DNA from: Streptomyces rhizosphaerihabitans
GTDB lineage: Bacteria > Actinomycetota > Actinomycetes > Streptomycetales > Streptomycetaceae
Length of the DNA stretch: 64,000 bases
NCBI RefSeq assembly: GCF_025399795.1
Contig: NZ_JAODTZ010000025.1
Location: forward strand, 80,436 to 144,435
Reading direction: 5' to 3'
Part shown: positions 56,987-64,000 of the stretch, in pieces
Layout of the letters: each line of letters opens with the position of its first letter
Position numbering within the stretch: the first letter of the stretch is position 1
Notes under the pieces: model-generated
Database searches by the model: none
What the model saw: the letters and a program-made list of their open reading frames with translations, nothing else
What the model was told of the DNA's origin: nothing
Program-made: the position numbers and the translations under genes

Positions 56987-58828
56987 GTGACCACTCCAGC
57001 CGACACCCGTACCGCGGCCGACATCCCTGCCGCTCCCCGCGCGCCGCTGCTCCGCGCCGCCGCCCGGCACAGCGGCTGCCGCTGTGCCGCCCTGTGCCTC
57101 GCGAGCACGTCCGCGACGGCGGCGAACCTGATCCTGCCCTTCGCACTCGGCCGGGCCCTCGACCTCCTGCTGACGGATCCCGAGGGGGCACGGGCCACCC
57201 GCTGGGTGCTGGTCTGTACCGCCCTCGTGCTGCTTCTCGCCATGCTCGACGCGGGCGAGACCGTCCTCGGCGCGACCACCAACGCGCGTGTCACCGCCTG
57301 GCTGAGGAGGCGCCTGGTCGGGCATGTGCTGTCAGCCGGGCCGCGGACCGTCAGCCGGTTCGGGGCGGGCGACCTGGTGGCACGGCTCGTCGGCAACGCC
57401 GCGCAGGCGGGCACGGCGCCCGCGACCGCCGCGGCGCTCCTCGCGGCGCTCGCCGCGCCGGCCGGTGCGATCGTGGCACTCTGGCTCGTCGATCCTCGAC
57501 TGGCGGCGGTGTTCCTCGGCGGCGCCCCCGTGCTGACGTTGCTGCTGCGCGCCCTCGCGCGCGACTCCTCGCGCTGCGCGGCGCGCTACCAGGAGGCGCA
57601 GGGCCGGATCGCGGGCGGTCTGGCGGAGGCCATCGGCGGATTCCGTACGATCGCCGCTGGCGGGACGGCCGACCGCGAGGCGGCGCGGATACTACGGCCG
57701 CTGCCCGAGCTCTCCCGCGAGGGCCGGCTGATGTGGCGGGTCCAGGGGCGCGCCGCCGCACGGGCGGTCACCGTGGCCCCGCTCCTGCAGATCGGGGTGC
57801 TGGCCGTCGCAGGTGTGCTGCTCGTCCACCACCAGCTCTCCGTCGGCGATCTGCTCGCGGCGTCCCGGTACACGGTGCTGGCGACCGGAGTCGGCGTCCT
57901 GGTGGGGCAGCTGTCCGGACTGGTCCGCGCACGGGCGGCGGCACGACGGCTCGCCGAACTGCTCACGGAGCCAGCGACGCCGTACGGAACACTCCATATG
58001 CCCCCGGGACAAGGGCGGTTGGAGCTGCGCGGCGTGACCGTCCGACGTGGCGGGCGCCCCGTGCTCGACGGGATCGACCTCACCGTTCCCGGCGGCGGCA
58101 CGCTCGCCGTCGTGGGCCGCTCGGGTTCCGGCAAGTCACTGCTCGCCGCGGTCGCCGGGCGGCTGGCCGACCCCGACGACGGCGAAGTCCGCCTCGACGG
58201 GGTGCCCTTGAGCGCTCTGTCCCGCGACGCGTTGCGCGGGGCGGTCGGCCACGCCTTCGAACGGCCCGCCCTGCTCGGTGAGACGATCGCGGACACCATC
58301 GCCCTCGGGGTCCGCGCGGCCTCCGTCGACCGTGTCCGGGACGCCGCGCGCACGGCCCGTGCCGACGCCTTCGTGCGCCGGCTCCCGGAGGGGTACGCCA
58401 CCCGCTGCACCGACGCTCCCCTCTCCGGCGGCGAGGTCCAACGCCTGGGCCTCGCACGGGCCTTCGCCCACGGCGGCCGGCTGCTCATCCTCGACGACGC
58501 CCTGTCCAGCCTCGACACGGTCACCGAACACCACATCGCCGAAGCCCTCTTCCGGCCCTCCCCCGGCTCCAGCCGCCTGATCATCGCCCACCGGGCGTCC
58601 ACGGCGGCGCGCGCGGACCGGGTGGCCTGGCTGGAAGGCGGACGGCTGCGGGCGCTGGGGCCGCACGCGGAGCTGTGGCGCGGGGCTGAGTACCGCGCGC
58701 TGTTCGGAGCGGGCGGCGCGGCACCGGAACAGTGCCCGAAGGGTTCTCCCGGGGCAGCCGGCACCGAGGGGGACGAGAGCGACGCCTTCGGAGCGGCGGG
58801 CCCCGCATCGGAGGGGGGCCCCTCATGA
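56987..58828 (+). CDS. ramA/amfB-like: ABC transporter (lanthipeptide export subunit 1)
   Basis: A 613-aa ABC half-transporter: six helices to ~340, then ATPase with Walker A GRSGSGKSL, signature LSGGEVQRLGLARA and Walker B LLILDDALSSLD. The catalytic Glu of Walker B is Asp here, which may make its site weaker. GTG 56987 has GAGGG upstream. It overlaps the next transporter gene by 4 nt (ATGA), so the two likely form a heterodimer exporting the lanthipeptide. Confidence 0.9.
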   Translation: MTTPADTRTAADIPAAPRAPLLRAAARHSGCRCAALCLASTSATAANLILPFALGRALDLLLTDPEGARATRWVLVCTALVLLLAMLDAGETVLGATTNARVTAWLRRRLVGHVLSAGPRTVSRFGAGDLVARLVGNAAQAGTAPATAAALLAALAAPAGAIVALWLVDPRLAAVFLGGAPVLTLLLRALARDSSRCAARYQEAQGRIAGGLAEAIGGFRTIAAGGTADREAARILRPLPELSREGRLMWRVQGRAAARAVTVAPLLQIGVLAVAGVLLVHHQLSVGDLLAASRYTVLATGVGVLVGQLSGLVRARAAARRLAELLTEPATPYGTLHMPPGQGRLELRGVTVRRGGRPVLDGIDLTVPGGGTLAVVGRSGSGKSLLAAVAGRLADPDDGEVRLDGVPLSALSRDALRGAVGHAFERPALLGETIADTIALGVRAASVDRVRDAARTARADAFVRRLPEGYATRCTDAPLSGGEVQRLGLARAFAHGGRLLILDDALSSLDTVTEHHIAEALFRPSPGSSRLIIAHRASTAARADRVAWLEGGRLRALGPHAELWRGAEYRALFGAGGAAPEQCPKGSPGAAGTEGDESDAFGAAGPASEGGPS

Positions 58829-60777
58829 CGGTGTACCGGCGCGGGCTGCGGCTGCTGCGCGCCCACCGGCGTGCGGTCGCGGCACTCGCCGCCTGGTCGG
58901 TGGTGGAGGCGGGGCAGGCCTTCCTCATGGGGTACGCCCTGGCTCGGGCACTCGACGCGGGATTCCTGGCCGGTCGGGCGCGCACGGGGCTCGGCTGGCT
59001 GGGTGCCGGGGCGCTCGCCGTCGTCGTCGGGGCGTACGGCACGAGGCGGGTGTACGGGGGTGTCGCCGCGCTCGTCGAACCGGTGCGGGACCAACTGGTG
59101 CGGCACGTGGTGGCGCGTGGAGTACGGGAAGGCGACGGTGGCGCCCTCTCCGGGCTCACCCAGCAGGTGGAGATCGCGCGGGACACCTTCGCGGGACTGG
59201 TGATGGTGTCGCGCTCCTTCCTCTTCACCGCCGCGGGCGCCCTGATCGGGCTCTGCTCGCTCGACCCACTTCTTCTTCTGGTGGTGGCACCGCCACTGGC
59301 GGCCGGATTGGCCCTGTTCGTCCTGACCCTGCCTCCGCTGGCGCGCAGGCAGGAGGCGTTCCTCGTCGCCGACGAAGAGATTGCCGACCACCTGGGCCGC
59401 ATCTGCCCGGGATTGCGGGACATCATGGCGGCCGGGGCGGAGGCCCGGGTCACCACCGGCGCGGGAGTGCGCATCGCCGTCGAACTGCGGGCGGCACGGT
59501 CGCTGGCCCGCTGGGGGGTCCTGCGCGTGGTCTGCCTCGCCGTCGGCGGGCAGCTCCCCCTCGTCCTGCTGCTCGCGACGGCGCCCTGGCTGCTGGCTCA
59601 CGGCGTCACCCCCGGGGCGCTGGTCGGCGCGCTCGCCTACGTCACCCAGTCCCTGCTCCCGGCTCTGCAGAACCTGGTCCACGGCCTCGGCACCAGCGGC
59701 TCCCGGCTCGCGGTGGTGCTGCGCCGCCTGACACCGGACCCGCCCCCGACTGCGAGCGGCCGGGACGGAGCCCTGCGGACGGCAGTACCCCCGACCGACT
59801 CGACCCGAGCCCCGCAGACGACAGCACCTCCAAACGGCTCAACCGGTGCACGGGGGACCGCGGTGCCCCCGACCGGCGACGGACCTCGCCCGTCGGCCCC
59901 GCTGTCCCACCCCCTCGGCACTCCGGCCTCCTCCGGTCACGCCCCGGACGCCGGCCCCGCCCTCTCCGTCACCGCCCTCACCTTCGCCTACGGCCCCGGC
60001 GGCGTCCCCGTCATCGAGAACCTTCATCTCCGTGTCCCCCGGGGCGCCCATCTGGCGGTCGTGGGTCCCAGCGGCATAGGCAAGTCCACGCTCATGGGGC
60101 TCGTCGCGGGACTCCTGGAGCCGACGAGCGGCACGATCCAGGTGAACGGACAACCGGTGCACGGTCGGGCGGCGCGGGAAGAGCCCGCGTGGATACAGCC
60201 GCTGCGCGGTCCGACAGCCTGTGAGCAGCGGGTCCTCATCCCGCAGGAGGCGTACGTCTTCACCGGCACGCTCGCGGAGAATCTGGGCCAGCTACGGCCG
60301 GGTCCCGTACCGGAGGCGGAGCTGCGGGCAGCGGCCGAGGCGGTCGGGCTCGACGGTCTGATGGAACGGCTCGGCGGCCCTGCGGCCGCGGTCGACCCGC
60401 GAACCCTGTCCGCGGGCGAGCGACAGCTGATCGCGCTGACCAGGGCCTACCTCTCGTACGCCCCCCTCGCGCTGCTGGACGAGGCGACCTGCCACCTCGA
60501 TCCGGAGGCGGAGGAACGCGCGGAGCGTGCCTTCGCCGCACGCCCCGGCGGCACCGTCGTGGTGGTGGCGCACCGCATCAGTTCGGCGCGCCGGGCCGCG
60601 CGGGTACTGGTCATGGACGGCCGACGGGCCGTCCTCGGCGACCACGAGGAACTTGTGGAGCGATCACCTCTCTACCGCGATCTGACCGGCAGCTGGTCGC
60701 ACGCGCTCACAGCCAGCCCTCGCCCTGCGAGATCCGGATCGCGTCGATGCGGTTACGGGCCCCGGTCTTGCGCGTGA
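58825..60777 (+). CDS. ramB/amfA-like: ABC transporter (lanthipeptide export subunit 2)
   Basis: A 650-aa half-transporter: helices to ~300, a Pro/Thr/Ser-rich linker (~310-380), ATPase with GPSGIGKST, LSAGERQLIALTRAYL and LALLDEATCHLD (intact Glu). The last residues, ASPRPARSGSRRCGYGPRSCA, come from DNA that is also the 3' end of the opposite regulator gene, a 71-nt overlap. The atypical basic tail may be an overextension of the protein. Confidence 0.9.
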   Translation: MTVYRRGLRLLRAHRRAVAALAAWSVVEAGQAFLMGYALARALDAGFLAGRARTGLGWLGAGALAVVVGAYGTRRVYGGVAALVEPVRDQLVRHVVARGVREGDGGALSGLTQQVEIARDTFAGLVMVSRSFLFTAAGALIGLCSLDPLLLLVVAPPLAAGLALFVLTLPPLARRQEAFLVADEEIADHLGRICPGLRDIMAAGAEARVTTGAGVRIAVELRAARSLARWGVLRVVCLAVGGQLPLVLLLATAPWLLAHGVTPGALVGALAYVTQSLLPALQNLVHGLGTSGSRLAVVLRRLTPDPPPTASGRDGALRTAVPPTDSTRAPQTTAPPNGSTGARGTAVPPTGDGPRPSAPLSHPLGTPASSGHAPDAGPALSVTALTFAYGPGGVPVIENLHLRVPRGAHLAVVGPSGIGKSTLMGLVAGLLEPTSGTIQVNGQPVHGRAAREEPAWIQPLRGPTACEQRVLIPQEAYVFTGTLAENLGQLRPGPVPEAELRAAAEAVGLDGLMERLGGPAAAVDPRTLSAGERQLIALTRAYLSYAPLALLDEATCHLDPEAEERAERAFAARPGGTVVVVAHRISSARRAARVLVMDGRRAVLGDHEELVERSPLYRDLTGSWSHALTASPRPARSGSRRCGYGPRSCA

Positions 60778-61315
60778 TGGCCGCCATGTAGTTACGCACG
60801 GTCCCGTGGGACAGATGCAGGCTGCCCGCGATCTCGGCGATGGAGGCGCCCGCGGCCGCGAGGGACAACACGCTCAGCTCGCGCCGGGTCAGTGGCATCT
60901 CTGCGGCCTTCAGGAAGCCGAACCCCAGCGAGTCGTCGACGAACCGCTCTCCCCCGGCGACCTGGCGGATCCCCGACAGCAGGCGCTCGGGCGAGCCCTC
61001 CTTGTCGACGTAGCCCAGGGCGCCGGCCTCCGCGGCCCTCCGGAGCAATCCTGGTCTGTTCGCGCTGGCGAGAACGAGAAGCCGCGGCGCCGGGGTTCCC
61101 GGACCACGGCCGCACAAGTCGGAGAGCGGCGGAATGCCGTACGAGCCGGCGCAGTCCAGGTCCGCCGCGCACACGTCCGGTCCGACCGAACGGACCCGGC
61201 CTGGCGCGCTGTCCCACGGGGTGTCGTACACGCCGAGATCCGGCGTACGGTCCAGCCACTCGGCCAGCACCTGCCGCACCAGACATGCATCGTGCACCAG
61301 TAGTACCCGGATCAC
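60707..61315 (-). CDS. ramR/amfR-like: LuxR/NarL-family response regulator (RamR/AmfR-like)
   Basis: A 202-aa protein: receiver domain 1-120 and LuxR HTH (LTRRELSVLSLAAAGASIAEIAGSLHLSHGTVRNYMAAITRKTGARNRIDAI). The phospho-acceptor position is Asp52 (VCAADLD) and Lys is in YVDKEG, but the acidic pair at the start is HD rather than DD, so phosphorylation may be altered. GTG 61315 has GAAGGAGG 5 nt upstream. It should activate the lanthipeptide operon. Unlike the known ram/amf clusters, as I recall them, it is convergent with the transporter gene. Confidence 0.9.
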   Translation of the reverse strand: MIRVLLVHDACLVRQVLAEWLDRTPDLGVYDTPWDSAPGRVRSVGPDVCAADLDCAGSYGIPPLSDLCGRGPGTPAPRLLVLASANRPGLLRRAAEAGALGYVDKEGSPERLLSGIRQVAGGERFVDDSLGFGFLKAAEMPLTRRELSVLSLAAAGASIAEIAGSLHLSHGTVRNYMAAITRKTGARNRIDAIRISQGEGWL

Positions 61316-61609
61316 GTCGCCTCCTTCGGGTGACCTCGCGAGGGCGTACTCGCCCTGTGCGCGTGCCCATTGTTCGGCGCTTGCGACCGCGCGCCGTCGC
61401 GAAGAATCGGCCAAGAGGTTGCGCAGGGGCGCGCGGAGAGCGCCCGCACGCCGCTCCGTGCTTCGACCCGGAGGCATGGCACGGAGCCCGCGGGGTACGG
61501 CCGCGCAGGTCCGCGGACTCCGTTCGCCGTGCGCGATGGGTCTCCAGGGAGGAGCCTTGGTCCCTGGAGGTGCGGAGGCCGTCGACGGCCCCGCGAGGAG
61601 GTGGTCGGC

Positions 61610-63754
61610 GTGTCCGACGGGCAGCAGGCCGCACAGGCGCCGGCCGGCCGGCCGACCCCGGTGGGACGGCCGCTGCTGTCACTGACACTGGCCGCGATGC
61701 TGGACGACGTGCACGCCCACTCGGGAGCCGTGTACCTGCTGGCCTCCCACGAGCCGGTGCTGGAGATGGCGGTCTCCGCCGGGCTGCCGCGGGCCTTCGC
61801 TGCGCCGTGGGAACGGGTGGGGCTCAGCGCGCCGATCCCGGTCGCCGAGGCCGTACGGGAGCGGCAGCTGATCTGGGTGGGCGGCGAGCACCAGATGGCC
61901 CGCAGATATCCCCGGATCGCGGTGGTGCTCCCGTACCCCTTCGCCCTCGCGGCGCTTCCGGTGGCGACGGCGACCACCGTGTACGGCGCCGCCTATGTGA
62001 CCTGGCCCGGCTCCCATCCGCCGGACCTCTCCGACCGGGAGCGGGAACACCTCACCGCGGCCTGTGACCGGCTCGCGCTGCGCCTGGAACGGGCTGTCGC
62101 GGAGAACCGCCCGCTGCGCGCCGAACCCGACCTGCCCGCACCGGGCGCGGCGCCGTCGGTCGGCACGTTCGGCACGGTGGAGGCCACGCGGATGGTGGGG
62201 CGGCTGCCGTACGGGCTGTGCTCGCTGGATCTGCACGGGCGGGTCGGTTTCGCCAACGCCGCGACGGCCGAACTGCTGGACGTGCCCGTCGACCGGCTCC
62301 TGGGCACCCAGCTGTGGGCGGCCGTGCCCTGGCTGAACGACCCGGTCTACGAGGACCAGTACCGGGCGGCGCTGATCAGCCAGCACGTGACCTCGTTCGT
62401 CGCGCTGCGCCCGCCGGGCGAATGGCTGTCGTTCCGCCTGTATCCCAGTACGAACGGGCTGAGCGTCCGTATCTCGCGGGCCCGGCCGGTGTCCGAGATG
62501 ACGCGGGCGGGGCCGCAGCCGAACGACGGCAGCCCGCGCCTGGTGACGATCTCCCACGTGCTGAGTCTGGCGAGCGCGCTGACGGAGGCGGCGGGCGTCC
62601 AGGACGTGGTGCAGCTGATCGCGGACGAGATCTCGCCCGCCGTCGGCAGCCAGGCCCTGGTCGTCCTCGGCAGCCGGGCCGGCCGCCTGCACGTGCTCGG
62701 GCATCGCGGCTATCCGGACGCACACACCATCGAGCAGTTCGACGGGCTGCCGCTGAGCCGGCAGACCCCGGGCACCCAGGCGCTGAACACCGGTGTGCCC
62801 GCGTTCTTCGACTCGCGCGAGCAGCTGGAACGGCTGTATCCGTCGCAGTACGCGACACCCGACGGCATGGGCGCGTGGGCGTATCTGCCCCTGATCGCCT
62901 CCGGGCGACCGGTGGGCACCTGCGTCCTCGGGTACGCGCAGTCCCACCATTTCGCGACCGACGAGCGGGCGGTGCTGACCAGTCTGGGCGGGCTGATCGC
63001 CCAGGCGCTGGAGCGGGCCCTGCTCTACGACGCCAAACTCCAGCTGGCGCAGGGGCTGCAGGCCGCGCTGCTGCCGAGCTCGCTCCCGCCGCTGGCCTCG
63101 ATCGAGGCGGCCGCGCGCTATCTGCCGGCCACTCAGGGCATGGACATCGGCGGGGACTTCTACGACCTGGTGTCCTCCCACGGCCGGGCGGCGGCGGTGA
63201 TCGGGGATGTACAGGGGCACAACGTGACGGCCGCGGGCCTGATGGGACAGATCCGCACCGCCGTACGCGCGTACACGGCGGTCGGCCAGGCGCCGGAGGA
63301 GGTGATGGGGAGCACCAACCGGCTGCTCATCGACCTGGGCGCCGAGCTGTTCGCCAGTTGTCTGTATCTGCGGCTGGACCCGGCACGCGGGGTGGCCGTG
63401 ATGGCCCGCGCGGGGCATCCGCCGCCGCTGCTGCGCCGACCGGACGGCAAGGTCAAGGTGCTCGACCTGGCCGGCGGGCCGCTGCTCGGGATCGACGCCC
63501 ACGCCGTGTATCCGACGACGGAGGTGCCGCTCGTCCCGGGATCCGTGCTCGCCCTCTACACCGATGGTCTGATCGAGTCGCCCGGCGTGGACATCGAGGA
63601 CGCCCTCGCCGACCTCGCGCGACGCCTCGCCGCGACCGGGGACCAGCCCCTGGACGAGCTGGCCGACAGTCTGCTCCAGCAGGGCGAGGACGGCGACCAG
63701 GGCCGGCCGGACGATGTCGCGCTGCTTCTGCTGCGGGTACGGCCGCCCGGCTGA
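61610..63754 (+). CDS. SpoIIE-type serine phosphatase with GAF and PAS sensors
   Basis: A 714-aa protein: GAF (about 15-165), PAS (about 185-300, LPYGLCSLDLHGRVGFANAATAELLDVP), a second GAF (about 320-470, with YPSQYATPDGMGAWAYLPL), and a SpoIIE phosphatase (YLPATQGMDIGGDFYDLVSSHGRAAAVIGDVQGHNVTAAGL). No C-terminal HATPase. GTG 61610 follows GAGGAGG at 8 nt. It is divergent from the RamR-like regulator, giving a phosphatase gene on each side of the lanthipeptide cluster. Confidence 0.9.
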   Translation: MSDGQQAAQAPAGRPTPVGRPLLSLTLAAMLDDVHAHSGAVYLLASHEPVLEMAVSAGLPRAFAAPWERVGLSAPIPVAEAVRERQLIWVGGEHQMARRYPRIAVVLPYPFALAALPVATATTVYGAAYVTWPGSHPPDLSDREREHLTAACDRLALRLERAVAENRPLRAEPDLPAPGAAPSVGTFGTVEATRMVGRLPYGLCSLDLHGRVGFANAATAELLDVPVDRLLGTQLWAAVPWLNDPVYEDQYRAALISQHVTSFVALRPPGEWLSFRLYPSTNGLSVRISRARPVSEMTRAGPQPNDGSPRLVTISHVLSLASALTEAAGVQDVVQLIADEISPAVGSQALVVLGSRAGRLHVLGHRGYPDAHTIEQFDGLPLSRQTPGTQALNTGVPAFFDSREQLERLYPSQYATPDGMGAWAYLPLIASGRPVGTCVLGYAQSHHFATDERAVLTSLGGLIAQALERALLYDAKLQLAQGLQAALLPSSLPPLASIEAAARYLPATQGMDIGGDFYDLVSSHGRAAAVIGDVQGHNVTAAGLMGQIRTAVRAYTAVGQAPEEVMGSTNRLLIDLGAELFASCLYLRLDPARGVAVMARAGHPPPLLRRPDGKVKVLDLAGGPLLGIDAHAVYPTTEVPLVPGSVLALYTDGLIESPGVDIEDALADLARRLAATGDQPLDELADSLLQQGEDGDQGRPDDVALLLLRVRPPG

Positions 63755-63772
63755 CCGGGCCGGAAAAGGAGC

Positions 63773-63802
63773 GGTCCGACCCTCCCGCCGGAGGGCCGGA
63801 CC
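63773..63802 (+). terminator. Hairpin terminator after the second SpoIIE gene
   Basis: 13-bp arms (63773-63785 and 63790-63802) with one mismatch and a 4-nt loop, 18 nt after the stop. Confidence 0.65.
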
Positions 63803-63891
63803 TGTCCACTGTCGACCGGAATTCCCTGTTCCGTTGGCCGGTCAGTGGTTCTTGATCGCCGGAGTCACCGGCTTCACCGGAGTCACCGGCT

Positions 63892-64000
63892 TCACGGGGT
63901 GGCCGACACCATGCCCGAGCCGTCGTTCATCCCGGCTCCGGACTGGTCGCCCGCCGCACCGCTCTGGTCGCCCATCGCACCGCTCTGATCGGCCGCGCCG
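63892..64000 (-). CDS. 3' end of a DQSGA-repeat protein, possibly frameshifted
   Basis: Only the C-terminal 35 residues are in the window: GDQSGA repeats (three near copies) then GMNDGSGMVSATP and a stop. In the neighbouring frame the DNA continues after GMNDGSGM as HPVKPVTPVKPVTPAIKNH and stops at 63842, which is a more natural-looking end. Either the true stop is at 63892 or a one-base shift separates the two frames. The gene starts beyond the window; function unknown. Confidence 0.4.
   Translation of the reverse strand, partial: GAADQSGAMGDQSGAAGDQSGAGMNDGSGMVSATP

Noticed and set aside
1..64000. CRISPR array, tRNA or rRNA genes, insertion sequences, integrase or attachment site
   Set aside because: No regularly spaced repeats, no tRNA-like clover-leaf or rRNA words, and no transposase or integrase motifs were noticed.

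Overview
The window looks like a chromosomal segment of a Streptomyces or a close relative. This is inferred from the very high GC content with G/C-rich third codon positions, frequent GTG starts, GTGA/ATGA gene overlaps, and gene families typical of the group: a class III (SapB/AmfS-type) lanthipeptide cluster, a mycothiol-dependent formaldehyde dehydrogenase, an LAxTG-anchored surface protein, SpoIIE-type phosphatases, DUF1206, DUF5519, DUF6445 and many secreted hydrolases. No rRNA, tRNA, transposase, integrase or CRISPR array was found.

Layout. 1-16 kb: the 3' end of a secreted ThuA/ricin-lectin protein, a DUF1206 membrane-protein operon, an RpiR regulator, an MBL hydrolase, a TerD-CAP-CAP fusion, a secreted serine hydrolase, a GH65 disaccharide phosphorylase coupled to a beta-phosphoglucomutase-type HAD enzyme, a P-loop kinase, a membrane-anchored peptidoglycan-binding protein and a 2OG-oxygenase-like DUF6445 protein. 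16-28 kb: cell-surface and secreted functions (LAETG protein, two pectate lyases PL3 and PL1, acid phosphatase, S1 protease, L,D-transpeptidase) together with a type II NADH dehydrogenase, a PfpI-like protein and a TetR regulator. 28-38 kb: two SDRs, a formaldehyde detoxification pair (mycothiol dehydrogenase plus MBL hydrolase), then a reactive-sulfur cassette (MBL-rhodanese fusion, TauE exporter, CsoR/CstR-type repressor, membrane rhodanese) flanked by near-perfect CsoR-family operator palindromes, then an ABC exporter and an AraC regulator.

38-50 kb: a prenyl-synthase-like enzyme next to a sterol-type glycosyltransferase, a TetR/beta-propeller divergent pair with a likely operator, a GH5 endoglycoceramidase-like enzyme, and an Otr(A)-type ribosomal protection protein with a possible upstream leader ORF. 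50-64 kb: XdhC, a phosphoesterase, and a class III lanthipeptide locus (LanKC, a 38-aa precursor, two ABC transporters and a convergent RamR/AmfR-like regulator) bracketed by two SpoIIE phosphatase genes. The last bases hold the 3' end of a gene with DQSGA repeats that may be frameshifted.

Main working units: (i) the lanthipeptide locus, a candidate morphogenetic peptide system; (ii) the persulfide-responsive sulfur cassette; (iii) formaldehyde oxidation; (iv) pectin degradation with candidate operators; (v) alpha-glucoside phosphorolysis feeding glucose 6-phosphate. All functions are assigned by reading motifs; no database search was run.
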